In this document: piece after piece, positions 9,026 to 16,661 of the stretch
Layout: each line of letters opens with the position of its first letter
Numbering within the stretch: the stretch's first letter is position 1
Assembly: GCF_003751805.1 (NCBI RefSeq)
Contig: NZ_RKHQ01000001.1
Coordinates: 806,001-870,000 of the forward strand
DNA: 64,000 nucleotides
Reading direction: 5' to 3'
Source: Salana multivorans
Lineage (GTDB): Bacteria > Actinomycetota > Actinomycetes > Actinomycetales > Beutenbergiaceae
Program-made: the position numbers and the translations under genes
The notes under the pieces: model-generated
The model's input: only the letters and a program-made list of their open reading frames with translations
Told to the model about the DNA's origin: nothing
Database searches by the model: none

Positions 9026-9826
9026 ATGGACGCGGGGACGGGGCACGGCGATCACGAGCGCGCCGGGAACGGGCGCGCTGAGGTCGCCGGGAACCGGTCC
9101 GGGGAGTTCCTCCTGCTGGCGACGCGGGCCGACGACGCGGTCGCCGACGCGGAGTACGAGGCCGTCCGCCGGTTCATGGGCGTGCCGGCCGAGCGGCTGC
9201 GACGCGTGCGGCTGGAGTCGGCGCCGATGCCGCGGCTCGATCTCGGCTCGATCGCCGGCATCGTCGTCGGCGGGAGCCCGTTCACCTCCAGCGACCCGAT
9301 CGAGAGCAAGTCGGACGTCCAGCTCCGGGTCGAGAACGAGATGGCGGAGCTGCTCGCCGAGGTCGTCGCGATCGACCTGCCGTTCTTCGGCGCGTGCTAC
9401 GGCGTCGGGACGCTCGGCGGGTTCCTCGGCGGCGTCGTCGACACGACGTACGGCGAGCCGGTGGGGGCCGTGCCGGTCGCGCTGACGCCGGAGGGGCTCG
9501 CCGACCCCGTGCTCGCCGGGCTGCCGCCGGTGTTCGACGCGTACGTCGGGCACAAGGAGGCACTGCGCGCGATCCCGCCGGGCGCGGTGCTGCTCGGCAC
9601 GACGGCGACGGCACCCGTGCAGATGATGCGGGTCGGCCGGAACGTGTACGCGACGCAGTTCCACCCCGAGCTGGACACCGAGGGGATCGTCCAGCGGCTC
9701 CTCGCCTACCGGCACGAGGGGTACTACGACCCGGCCGAGGTGGACGACGTCGTGGCCCGCGTGCGCGGCGCCGACGTGCGCGAGGCGTGGAAGGTGCTGC
9801 GGAACTTCGCGCTCGTGTACGGGTGA
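9026..9826 (+). CDS. Class I glutamine amidotransferase (GMP-synthase-like domain protein)
   Basis: 266 aa from ATG 9026 (GTG 9020 also possible). A stand-alone GATase-1 fold: FFGACYGVG carries the nucleophile Cys124 and QFHPELD provides His213 and Glu215, completing the Cys-His-Glu triad. The GGSPFTSSD loop near 82-90 is typical of GMP-synthase-like amidotransferases that release ammonia from glutamine for an unknown acceptor. The sequence upstream stays open but is intergenic between divergent genes. The cognate synthase is not adjacent. Confidence 0.85.
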   Translation: MDAGTGHGDHERAGNGRAEVAGNRSGEFLLLATRADDAVADAEYEAVRRFMGVPAERLRRVRLESAPMPRLDLGSIAGIVVGGSPFTSSDPIESKSDVQLRVENEMAELLAEVVAIDLPFFGACYGVGTLGGFLGGVVDTTYGEPVGAVPVALTPEGLADPVLAGLPPVFDAYVGHKEALRAIPPGAVLLGTTATAPVQMMRVGRNVYATQFHPELDTEGIVQRLLAYRHEGYYDPAEVDDVVARVRGADVREAWKVLRNFALVYG

Positions 9827-9943
9827 GTGGGCGCAGGGTGGGCCGGCTGGGGGGCCGGCGGTCGCTGGTTGGTGGTCGCTCCGGATGGCTGCTGGGACTC
9901 CCACCGAGTCGCGGGCGGGCTGCGGGCCGGTCGCCCGGCCGGT

Positions 9944-9972
9944 TTGGGTCACACCGCAGGCTCGGGTACAGT
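9944..9972 (+). promoter_or_regulatory. Sigma-A-type promoter of tRNA-Thr
   Basis: TTGGGT, then a 17-bp spacer, then TACAGT. Initiation would fall about 29 bp before the mature tRNA. The rest of 9827-9943 is GC-rich with a short GCCGGC/GCCGGC pair near 9843-9860 and no gene. Confidence 0.65.
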
Positions 9973-10007
9973 GGTCGCCGCTGCCCGGGCGATCCTCGGA
10001 CAGCGTC

Positions 10008-10083
10008 GCCGCCTTAGCTCAGTCGGCAGAGCGATTCACTCGTAATGAATAGGTCAAGGGTTCGATTCCCTTAGGCGGCTCCA
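10008..10083 (+). tRNA. tRNA-Thr (anticodon CGT)
   Basis: Acceptor arms GCCGCCT and AGGCGGC (7 bp), D arm with AGTCGGCAGA, anticodon stem ATTCA/TGAAT enclosing CTCGTAA (anticodon CGT, reading ACG), T loop GGTTCGATTCC, discriminator T and encoded CCA. All arms pair. Confidence 0.97.
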
Positions 10084-10087
10084 CCGG

Positions 10088-10116
10088 AGGCCCGGAACCA
10101 CCACGGTTCCGGGCCT
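10088..10116 (+). terminator. tRNA-Thr terminator hairpin
   Basis: Twelve-base stem around GGCCCGGAACC and GGTTCCGGGCC with loop ACCAC, five bases after the CCA end. Strong stem, short TTCGT after it. Confidence 0.75.
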
Positions 10117-10148
10117 TCGTCGTACCACGGGACGCGCCCCCAGCCCCC

Positions 10149-10278
10149 GTCCGCTCTCTGCGGATCCGCGGGCAGGTCACCTCGCGATCCGAGCCGCCGC
10201 ATGGCCGTGACCTGCGGCGATGCCGCACGGACGGCGACTTCCCGGACTGGGATCCCGGTCCATCCGCGGAGAGCGGAC
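10149..10278. repeat. Nested inverted-repeat element in the 10117-10402 intergenic region
   Basis: Outer arms at 10149-10165 (GTCCGCTCTCTGCGGAT) and 10262-10278 pair with one mismatch over 17 bases. Inside them, GCAGGTCAC (10172-10180) and GTGACCTGC (10207-10215) pair perfectly. There is no good ORF here, and the following bases to 10402 show only a possible -10 box (TAGAAC) before the next gene. It could be a structured RNA or the remnant of a small mobile repeat. Confidence 0.45.
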
Positions 10279-10402
10279 GCCTGCCAACCCTGATCGGGAA
10301 CCCCATCGACACCCGTTCGCTCGACCACTCGGAGCGCGCAACGGCGAACCCGGGACCAAAGTCCCTGGGTGCGCCGGGGTGGCGATGGGGTAGAACGACT
10401 GC

Positions 10403-11194
10403 ATGTCCGTCCCCTACCCGGCGCGCCGGATCGTCCGCGAACACGCGCCGGGGTCCCGTCTGCCGCTCGTGCTCGTCGGTGCCCGCGGTCCCGAGCAGGT
10501 CGACGGGTGGAGCGACACCGAGAAGGCCGTGCGCCGCTCGCGCTACTACCTCGGTCCGCGGGTCGTCCTGCCGCGAGGCGACCTGGTCGGCGAGAAGCTC
10601 GAGGCCTCGCTCGTCGGGTTCCTCACCGACCTGCTCTCGCACACGGGCGAGCACCACGGAAACCCGATCGCCGGGCTCGTCGTGCCGGACTGGGGCGGCC
10701 TCTCACCTCGCCTGCGCTCCGTGGTCACGCTCGCCAGCCTCGTCCACGCGGAGGCCGGCGATCTCCAGCCTCGGCGCCGGACGCTGCCCGTCGCCACGAT
10801 CGGTCCGCGCGGGGCGGGTGCGCGACTGCGGCGTCCGCAGACCCGGTGCGTCGAGGTGACGCTCACCGACCCGGCCCTCCTCGGGGCGCGTGACGCGCTG
10901 CTCGGCGAGGAACGCTTCCTCGCGGCCCTCGACCAGCTCGGCGAGAGCGACGACGACGCGCGGCGGGGCCTGGTCGGGGCGCGCGAGGTCGTGCGGGAGC
11001 TCGCGGGCCCGGATCGGAGCACGTTCTGGCTCGCGAACTACCTGCGCACCTACGGGTTCGCCCGGGCCGGCACCCTGGTCGGCAGGTGGACGCCGCAGGA
11101 CGTCGAGGAGCTGCTCGCTCGGGACGGGCTCTCGGAGGCCGGGGCCGATGCTCATGGCGGCCGCACACCCTTCCGGCCGGCTCAGGCGAGCTGA
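10403..11194 (+). CDS. Unrecognised protein, 263 aa
   Basis: No family recognised. The protein is soluble, basic and Leu/Arg-rich with no signal or membrane segment. It alternates beta-like runs (LPLVLVGARGP, AGLVVPDWGGL) with a C-terminal helical half (REVVRELAG, TFWLANYLRTYGFARAGTLVG, WTPQDVEELLARDG). Base composition and codon use match the neighbours, and third positions are almost all G/C, so coding is credible. TAGAAC sits six bases before ATG and no ribosome site is seen. A strong hairpin follows the stop. Confidence 0.6.
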   Translation: MSVPYPARRIVREHAPGSRLPLVLVGARGPEQVDGWSDTEKAVRRSRYYLGPRVVLPRGDLVGEKLEASLVGFLTDLLSHTGEHHGNPIAGLVVPDWGGLSPRLRSVVTLASLVHAEAGDLQPRRRTLPVATIGPRGAGARLRRPQTRCVEVTLTDPALLGARDALLGEERFLAALDQLGESDDDARRGLVGAREVVRELAGPDRSTFWLANYLRTYGFARAGTLVGRWTPQDVEELLARDGLSEAGADAHGGRTPFRPAQAS

Positions 11195-11201
11195 CGGACG
11201 G

Positions 11202-11221
11202 GCGACGGGGATACCCGTCGC
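11202..11221 (+). terminator. Hairpin after the 10403 ORF
   Basis: Perfect 8-bp stem GCGACGGG/CCCGTCGC with loop GATA, seven bases after the TGA stop. Confidence 0.6.
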
Positions 11222-11498
11222 TGCTGGGCCGATCCGCCCGCTGGTCGAGTCCGATCCGCCGGTTCGACGGGCCTGACCTGTCGGCTCGCCCGGCCCGAAC
11301 CTCCGACCCGCGCATCTCGAGCCATCCACGAGCGGACACTCGTCCGCACCCGTCTCGATCCCGCTGCGACCAGATCGTCTCTTTCCGAGGGCCAGGCCGC
11401 GCGCTCGTCAGGGCCAGCCCCGGCCAACCTCGATCGAGCACGCCCGGGGGATCCATCGCCCCTCGGCCTCCCATCGGCTCTGAGGCGCGGCTCGTGGG
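11222..11498. other. Intergenic, no gene seen
   Basis: No ORF with credible start and codon bias. A few short palindromic stretches (for example GCGGACACTCGTCCGC near 11331) are below what I would call an operator. The stretch ends at the -10 box (TATCGT, 11499-11504) of the next gene. Confidence 0.4.
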
Positions 11499-11510
11499 TA
11501 TCGTCGCGCC

Positions 11511-12071
11511 ATGGGTGAGCAGGCAGTCGTCGTTCGTCCGGCCGCGCTCGGCGACGCCGAACGCATCGCCGAGGTCCGGGTGGCCGCGTGGCAGACCGCG
11601 TACCGCGGCCTGATCCCCGACGACGTGCTCGACCGGATGGATGCCGTCGCCGAGGGACAGCGCCGTCGCGAGCTCTGGGGTCGGAGCAGGGACCCGCGCG
11701 TCGTCGAGCTCGTCGCCGAGCTGGACGGAACCGTCGTGGCCGCGGCGGTCGTCGGGCCCGAACGGCCGGTCGACGACGAACGGCCCCGGGCCGTCGAGAC
11801 CGCTCCCGAGCGCGGCCAGCTCTACGCGATCAATGCGGCGCCCGAGGCCTGGCGACGCGGTGTCGGGAGCGCGCTCCTCGCGGCAGCCGAGGACGCCCTG
11901 CGCGCGGGTGGCTTCACCTCCGCCGTCCTCTGGGTGCTGGAGGGCAACGAGCGCGCCGCCCGGTTCTACGACCGGTGGGGCTGGGTCGAGGACGGCGTGA
12001 CCCAGCGCGACGAGAGCCTCACCCCCGGCCACGAGCTGTTCGAGCGCCGGCGGACGAAGCCTCTCGGCTGA
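11511..12071 (+). CDS. GNAT-family N-acetyltransferase
   Basis: 186 aa, a single acetyl-CoA-dependent acetyltransferase domain. The N-terminal strand VVVRPAALGDAERIAEV and WQTAYRGLIPDDVLD are typical of the GNAT subgroup that includes small-molecule and toxin-resistance acetyltransferases. Motif A is NAAPEAWRRGVGSALLAAAE (R/Q-x-x-G-x-G/A as RRGVGSA), and motif B is LWVLEGNERAARFYDRWGW. Substrate unknown. TATCGT lies exactly six bases before ATG and no Shine-Dalgarno is present, so the mRNA is probably leaderless. Confidence 0.9.
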   Translation: MGEQAVVVRPAALGDAERIAEVRVAAWQTAYRGLIPDDVLDRMDAVAEGQRRRELWGRSRDPRVVELVAELDGTVVAAAVVGPERPVDDERPRAVETAPERGQLYAINAAPEAWRRGVGSALLAAAEDALRAGGFTSAVLWVLEGNERAARFYDRWGWVEDGVTQRDESLTPGHELFERRRTKPLG

Positions 12072-12115
12072 GCGCGGACTCGTCCTCAGGCCCCTCTGGG
12101 CGGCCCCGGCACACC

Positions 12116-12784
12116 TCAGGACGCGGCGCGGGCCAGCGCCTCCGGGATCGGAAGGACACCTCCGACGAGGTCCCACTGCCGATAGACCGCCGCGGGCTGG
12201 TCGAGCACCGCCGCAATGACCGCGGCGACGTCACCACGCGTCACGGGCGTCGGCGGAAGGTCGACCCCGAGCTGGACGAGCCCGACGGCCGGGTCGTCGA
12301 GAAGGCGCGCCGGACGGAGGATGGTCCAGTCGAGGTCACTGTCCCGGACCGCCCGGTCGGAGACCCGCTTCGCCGAGACATACGCCCGCCACGCTTCCGG
12401 CGCGCCCGGTTCGGGCGGCTCGTCGACGCCGATGGCGGAGACCTGGACGTACCGCCGGATACCGAGCTCCTCGCAGGCGGCGATCGTCGCGAGCGCTCCG
12501 CCGAGGTCGACCACCCGCTTGCGCTCGACGTTGCCGTCGGGACCCCCGCCGGCAGAGAACACGACAGCATCGACGCCGTCGAGCACGTCGAGGTAGTCCG
12601 TGACGCCGGCACGCTCGATGTCCAGCAGGCGCGGCGTCGCGCCCGCTCCCTCCAGCTCCTCCGCCTGGTCCGCACGCCGCACGAGCGGGACGACGGTGCG
12701 GCCGCGTTCGAGCAGGTGGGGCAGGAGCAGGCGCCCCACCTTCCCCGCGCCCCCGACGATGGCCACCCTGTCGAGCTGCCTCAT
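12116..12784 (-). CDS. Atypical SDR, NAD(P)-binding protein (NmrA/SDR_a5-like)
   Basis: 222 aa. Rossmann motif VGGAGKVGRLLLP at about 9-21, then DGVDAVVFSAGGG and YVQVSAIGVDEP, with YVSAKRVSD in place of a classical YxxxK and WTILRPARLL. This is the pattern of atypical SDRs that act as NADPH sensors or quinone/flavin reductases. AGGAGG five bases before ATG 12784 fixes the start and rules out the longer reading frame upstream. A perfect CRP-type palindrome is centred about 48 bp before the start, so cAMP-responsive control is likely. Convergent with the GNAT gene. Confidence 0.88.
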   Translation of the reverse strand: MRQLDRVAIVGGAGKVGRLLLPHLLERGRTVVPLVRRADQAEELEGAGATPRLLDIERAGVTDYLDVLDGVDAVVFSAGGGPDGNVERKRVVDLGGALATIAACEELGIRRYVQVSAIGVDEPPEPGAPEAWRAYVSAKRVSDRAVRDSDLDWTILRPARLLDDPAVGLVQLGVDLPPTPVTRGDVAAVIAAVLDQPAAVYRQWDLVGGVLPIPEALARAAS

Positions 12785-12823
12785 GACGTCCTCCTCGCGC
12801 TCTCGTCGACCTCCATCCTCGCA

Positions 12824-12839
12824 TGTGACGTAGATCACA
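12824..12839. promoter_or_regulatory. CRP/GlxR-type operator
   Basis: TGTGACGTAGATCACA, a full match to TGTGA-N6-TCACA and to the GlxR form TGTGANNTANNTCACA known from Corynebacterium. It lies upstream of the SDR gene. The likely binding protein is encoded at 29344 in this window. Confidence 0.75.
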
Positions 12840-12898
12840 TCGAGGCCGGCGTCAGATTCAGGCTGCTCGCCCGTCGAGGTAGGTGTCAGGGTCCAGCG

Positions 12899-12954
12899 CC
12901 GCAGGGGGGTGCAGGACTCGCAACCTGGTCCGGCACCGCAGGGGGGTGCAGGAC
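12899..12954. repeat. Two direct copies of a 19-bp repeat
   Basis: The 19-mer CCGCAGGGGGGTGCAGGAC occurs at 12899-12917 and again identically at 12936-12954. A related CGCAGGGGGGT is at about 13084. All lie in a gene-free stretch. Confidence 0.7.
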
Positions 12955-13330
12955 CACATGCCGGCTCGAGTCCGGCCGGCGCCACAGGGGAAGCCGGCCG
13001 GATCCGGTCCGCAGCGTTCGCCGACCAGCGAAACGTTCGCCACTCAGGGGACTGGCGATCGACCGATGGCGGCGGCGGGAACCCGCAGGGGGGTCGGCCC
13101 GCCGCCGCTGTCTCGGCCGGCCGTCGACGCCATCAGGAGCGCGGACGGTCGGGGACGCCCGCCACCAGGGCGCGGGCCACCGAGAGGTCACCTGGCCCGC
13201 TGGCTCACCGAGAGACGACGACAGCCGTCTGTCGAGGTCCCAGCGTTCGCGCGCCGATCACCGAAGGGCCCCACGGCCCCCGCAACGGTCGCCGGCCCGG
13301 GCTAACCGGCTCCGCGCCGCCGCCCGCCCA
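12955..13330. other. Intergenic, no gene seen
   Basis: Open frames here lack ribosome sites and consistent codon bias on either strand. I see only the partial copy of the 19-bp repeat near 13084. Confidence 0.4.
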
Positions 13331-13334
13331 CTCT

Positions 13335-13589
13335 CGGCAAGCGCGGATCACCGGCCGCGAGTCAGTCCCACTGCCCAGCCCCTCTCGGCAAGCACGGATC
13401 ACCGGCTGCGAGTCAGTCCAGGCGTCCGGTCCCACTCGGCAAGCGCGGATCACCGGCAGCGGGCCAGTCCAGGCGTCCGGCCCCTCTCGGCAAGCGCGGA
13501 TCACCGGCAGCGAGTCAGTCCCGGCGTCCGGTCCCTCTCGGCAAGCGCGGATCACCGGCAGCGAGTCAGTCCCGGCGTCCGGTCCCCGT
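13335..13589. repeat. Tandem array, five units of exactly 51 bp
   Basis: The core CGGCAAGCGCGGATCACCGG recurs with start positions 13335, 13386, 13437, 13488 and 13539. The last two units are almost identical and the first is most divergent. Because 51 is divisible by three, every frame stays open through it, giving for example a 17-residue repeat RQARITGSESVPASGPS on the plus strand. There is no start, ribosome site or domain around it, so I read it as a non-coding minisatellite. It abuts the stop codon of the Tad operon's last gene. Confidence 0.8.
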
Positions 13590-14168
13590 TCAGGGATCGC
13601 GGACCGGCCCAGCTCGCGCCGCCCCACTCGCCTCCCCTCCGGTCGCCGTGAGTGCGAGCCGTCCGACAAGACCACCACCGACCGATGCAGTCGTCTCGGC
13701 CACGACCTCCTTCCCTTCCACCCGGCACCCGCGGAGCACCGCGCCGGCCCCGGCAGCCGCGCGAGCGGCCGCAGCACAGGGATCAGCACCGCCGCGCTGG
13801 ACCTCGAACGCCGCGGAGAGCGCCCCGAGGTCCGCGCCGGTCTGTGCCCGTGACCGCGCGCCCGCGGCTGCGAATGTCGCGACGACGGCGATGAGCAGGA
13901 CCGCGGCGACGCCGATGAGCCCCAGCGCCAGCACGGTCCCGGACCCCCGCTCGCCACAAGCGCCGTCACGCTCACCGGCCGCGCCGTCCGGGCGTGGAGC
14001 CGACGCCGCGCCGGCTCGCCAGACCGACGGCCCGCTCGACCGTCCGCGCCGGAGCCAGAGCGGGAGCCGGAGCCAGAGCGGGACCGAGGCGTGACCAAGC
14101 TCCCGCACCGGCCCGCGACCTCCCGAACCTCCCCCGCTCCCGCACCTCCCAGTGCCATCGCGCGTCAC
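13590..14168 (-). CDS. TadE-like secretion-neighbourhood protein (Rv3654c-like)
   Basis: 192 aa from GTG 14168. One membrane segment near the middle (SGTVLALGLIGVAAVLLIAVV) is followed by AAGARSRAQTGADLGALSAA, the pattern of the small pseudopilin-like protein that closes actinobacterial Tad loci, and a C-terminal half with two Cys (DPCAAA, RGCRV). The GTG overlaps the TadE stop as GTGA, as elsewhere in this operon. GTG 14108 would give a shorter 172-aa form. The ~85-residue basic, repetitive N-terminal extension (PLWLRLPLWLRR) is longer than usual. Confidence 0.75.
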   Translation of the reverse strand: MTRDGTGRCGSGGGSGGRGPVRELGHASVPLWLRLPLWLRRGRSSGPSVWRAGAASAPRPDGAAGERDGACGERGSGTVLALGLIGVAAVLLIAVVATFAAAGARSRAQTGADLGALSAAFEVQRGGADPCAAAARAAAGAGAVLRGCRVEGKEVVAETTASVGGGLVGRLALTATGGEASGAARAGPVRDP

Positions 14169-14761
14169 GGTGATCGACCCGTCGGCTCGGCCAGGACGCT
14201 GGCTCGCCCGGTCACCGTGATCGCCACGCCGAGGACACCGATCTCGCGCGTCACCACGACGTGCACCCACTCTCCCTCCCTCGTGACGCCCACCGCATCG
14301 ACCCCGGCAGCGGGCATCAGCCCACCGTCTCGCGTCCCCGACTCGTCCCCGATCGCCAGTGCTCTCGCCACCACCCGCGCCGCGTCCTGGACCGCGACCT
14401 GCGCGCTTCCCACGACGCCCGCGAGCAGCACCGCCACGAGCAGGACCATCACGCCGGGCAGTGTCACGGCCAGCTCGGCCGTGACACTGCCTCGCTCCGC
14501 TCGCCCGAACCGATCGGGTCGCTCACCCGGCGGACGCCACCGGCGCCAGGCGTACCAGTGGCGTCGGTCGCCTCCTGCGCGCCGTCGACATCGACCGAAC
14601 GGGCCACGCGGGCTCAGGCACTCGCTCTGCTCGGACGGGCCGAGGTCTCGCGCGCCCCGCGCCCGCTGCGCCCATCGGCTCCTCCCATCCCGCCGGTCCC
14701 GCGATCCTCGCCGCACCCGCCGGTCGAGGCCTCGGATCACAGGACTCGTTCCGGGACTCAT
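14165..14761 (-). CDS. TadE-family pilus assembly protein
   Basis: 198 aa. The conserved part is the last ~110 residues: ERGSVTAELAVTLPGVMVLL, where the Glu and hydrophobic stretch resemble a pseudopilin leader, then a membrane helix and VQDAARVVARALAIGD. The first ~90 residues are very basic and unlike TadE, but no other in-frame ATG or GTG starts closer. ATG 14761 overlaps the previous stop as ATGA, supporting translational coupling. Minor pseudopilin role in the Tad pilus is inferred from the family. Confidence 0.78.
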   Translation of the reverse strand: MSPGTSPVIRGLDRRVRRGSRDRRDGRSRWAQRARGARDLGPSEQSECLSPRGPFGRCRRRAGGDRRHWYAWRRWRPPGERPDRFGRAERGSVTAELAVTLPGVMVLLVAVLLAGVVGSAQVAVQDAARVVARALAIGDESGTRDGGLMPAAGVDAVGVTREGEWVHVVVTREIGVLGVAITVTGRASVLAEPTGRSP

Positions 14762-15087
14762 CGCGAGAGCGCCTCCCGGATCAGGCCGAGCAGCATCTCG
14801 CGCACCTCGCCGCCGCGCAGGATCGCCAGCAGCAGGCCCGCGAACGCCACCGCGGCCAGCGTCACGATCGCGTACTCGGCGGTCGCCATCCCGGCCTCTC
14901 CGGCCGACACCGCGCGGTCCCAGCGCCGCCGGACGCCCGCGCCGACGCTCGACGCGAGAACGAGCAGGCTCACGGCGAACCACGTCAGCGGCGTGGTCCG
15001 CGGCTCGGGCACACCCGACCCGCGCCCCTGACTCCCCCGCTCTCGCGTCGTCGACCCCTCGGGCGTCCTCTCCTGTGTCGATGTCAT
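14758..15087 (-). CDS. DUF4244 family protein, Flp-pilin-like
   Basis: 109 aa. Cytoplasmic basic N-terminus, one hydrophobic stretch (LTWFAVSLLVLASSVGAGV), then GMATAEYAIVTLAAVAFAGLL. The latter resembles the Flp major pilin, with a G-M-A-T-A-E-Y leader (Glu+5-like Glu, adjacent Tyr) before a hydrophobic helix. It is therefore the best candidate for the pilus subunit. GAGGAG eight bases before ATG 15087 fixes the start. A 145-bp gap separates it from tadC, enough for its own promoter. Confidence 0.85.
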   Translation of the reverse strand: MTSTQERTPEGSTTRERGSQGRGSGVPEPRTTPLTWFAVSLLVLASSVGAGVRRRWDRAVSAGEAGMATAEYAIVTLAAVAFAGLLLAILRGGEVREMLLGLIREALSR

Positions 15088-15232
15088 CTCAGCTCTCCTC
15101 GCTCGGCCGACCCTCGGCCTCGTTCCGAGCCTGCGCGGCCTCGCGCCCCGCCGCCACGGGGGTCGGGACAAGCCGTCGAACGCCCCCGCCTCGGCCCTCT
15201 GTGGACAGCTCGCGGCGGGCCGGCGACACGAC

Positions 15233-15784
15233 TCAGCCCGCCCCGAACAGCGACGATGCGGCGGCGAGCGCCACCGGTACGAGGCCGAGCAGCACGAATG
15301 CCGGCAGCAGGCACAGCCCGAGCGGCAGCACGAGGCGCACGGCGAGCCGCTCCGCGTCCTCACGCGCCCTAGCCGCCCGCCTCGCTCGCCACGTCGCGGC
15401 AGTCGTCCGGAGAGCCGGACCAGGATCGACTCCGCTCACCCAGGCCGATCGCAGTGGCTCGACCACGCCGACGAGACGCGCGGGCAACCGCTCGACCGCC
15501 TCGTCCCACGGCGCACCCCACCGCAGCAGCCGCGCCGCCACGACGAGCTCCTCCTCCCCGGTCGCCTCACCGAGCGTCGCCAGCGCGTCCGGTACCGACG
15601 CCCCGGCCGCGAGCAGCACCCCGACGAGCTCGCACGCGATGGCGCGATCGAGTCGGACCACCCCGCATCCGACCGGCCCAGCGGCACCGGTCGACGACCT
15701 GCGTCGCGGGCTCCACCGGCCCGCGCCGACCAGAGCGGCCGAGAGCATCGCCGCCAGGAGGGACACGAGCACCGGTGCCTCCAT
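15233..15784 (-). CDS. tadC: Type II secretion F family protein, TadC-like
   Basis: 183 aa, inner-membrane platform protein. N-terminal helix LVSLLAAMLSAALVGA, central cytoplasmic domain with ACELVGVLLAAGASVPDALA and GAPWDEAVERLP, and C-terminal helices LVLPLGLCLLPAFVLLGLVPVAL. It works with TadB as the TadA-driven pilus platform. GTG 15790 is an alternative start only four bases after the tadB stop. Confidence 0.85.
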   Translation of the reverse strand: MEAPVLVSLLAAMLSAALVGAGRWSPRRRSSTGAAGPVGCGVVRLDRAIACELVGVLLAAGASVPDALATLGEATGEEELVVAARLLRWGAPWDEAVERLPARLVGVVEPLRSAWVSGVDPGPALRTTAATWRARRAARAREDAERLAVRLVLPLGLCLLPAFVLLGLVPVALAAASSLFGAG

Positions 15785-15794
15785 CGACACGGGG

Positions 15795-16661
15795 TCAACC
15801 CCGCGCACGGGTGGCGGGCCCGCCGTCGTCCACCGTCGCGGCCCGGACGAGACGGGCCGACCACCACCGCCCCGCCACCATGAGCAGGCCGCCCGCCACC
15901 ATCGCGAGCAGCCCCGGACCACCCGCGAGGACGACCGCGACCGGGTCGGCGCCGAACCCGGTTCCCAGCAGCAGCGCCCCGAGCGGCAGCCAGCCGAGCA
16001 GGCGCGCCGTGCTCGCGGGTCCGGCCCGCGCGCGACGACGGTCGGCCTCGGCCGCCTCGGCCTCGGCGACGGCCACCGCGACGGCGTCGAGCACGTCCGC
16101 CAGCGGGGCGCCGGAGCGGAGTGCCACGCGAGTGGCGACGTAGGCGGCGTCGGCGCCCGGGGACCGGCCGACGAGCGCGAGCAGCTCGGGCGGCAGCCCC
16201 TCCGCTGGGACCGTCGTGCGGACGCGCCACGCACCGGCGCGCTCCGAACTGACGGGTGCGACACCGTCCACGCCGGGGTCGGCGGAGCGGACCCGCACCG
16301 GCTCGACGGCCACCCGGCGTCGCCCTCCGCTCTCCGGCGAGACGCCCAGCTCGCTCGCCCACGCGGCACCCGGCTCCTGCCCCGAACGCACCCGGGCCGC
16401 CACCGACGCGCAGACGATCCCGAGCTCGGGGCCGACGGCGCCGCGTCGGCGCAGGACCCACCGCACCAGACTTCGCAGTCCGCGCAGACTTCGAGGGTCC
16501 CCTTCACCCGCGCTCCCGCCAGGCTCTCGCGCCGACCGATCGGACCGCGGTGCCGAGCACGCGACGGCCCCACGACGGGACACCCTGGTCCACCCCGCCG
16601 TCGGATGCACCAGCACCCCGACGAGCACGCCGGCCGCGAGCGCCACCGACACGACGCTCAC
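15795..16661 (-). CDS. tadB: Type II secretion F family protein, TadB-like
   Basis: 288 aa. N-terminal helix VSVALAAGVLVGVLV, a cytoplasmic T2SSF-type region (GPELGIVCASVAARVRSGQEP, LPPELLALVGRSPGADAAY, RSGAPLADVLDAVAVAVAEAEAA) and two C-terminal helices. GTG 16661 overlaps the tadA stop (GTGA) and is preceded by AGGGGG. Confidence 0.85.
   Translation of the reverse strand: MSVVSVALAAGVLVGVLVHPTAGWTRVSRRGAVACSAPRSDRSAREPGGSAGEGDPRSLRGLRSLVRWVLRRRGAVGPELGIVCASVAARVRSGQEPGAAWASELGVSPESGGRRRVAVEPVRVRSADPGVDGVAPVSSERAGAWRVRTTVPAEGLPPELLALVGRSPGADAAYVATRVALRSGAPLADVLDAVAVAVAEAEAAEADRRRARAGPASTARLLGWLPLGALLLGTGFGADPVAVVLAGGPGLLAMVAGGLLMVAGRWWSARLVRAATVDDGGPATRARG

Noticed and set aside
10008-10083. 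tRNA-Thr as an attachment site for an integrated element
   Set aside because: No duplicated tRNA 3' end, integrase or foreign composition is seen in the following sequence.
12116-12985. Long form of the SDR gene starting at 12985
   Set aside because: The extra 67 residues cover the CRP palindrome and 19-bp repeats and have no ribosome site, while ATG 12784 has AGGAGG at ideal spacing.
13335-13589. CRISPR array
   Set aside because: Units are contiguous with no unique spacers, units vary in sequence, and no cas gene is present.
12909-13853. 314-aa plus-strand frame encoding a 17-residue repeat
   Set aside because: The openness follows from the 51-bp period; no ribosome site, and half of it runs antisense to a TadE-like gene.
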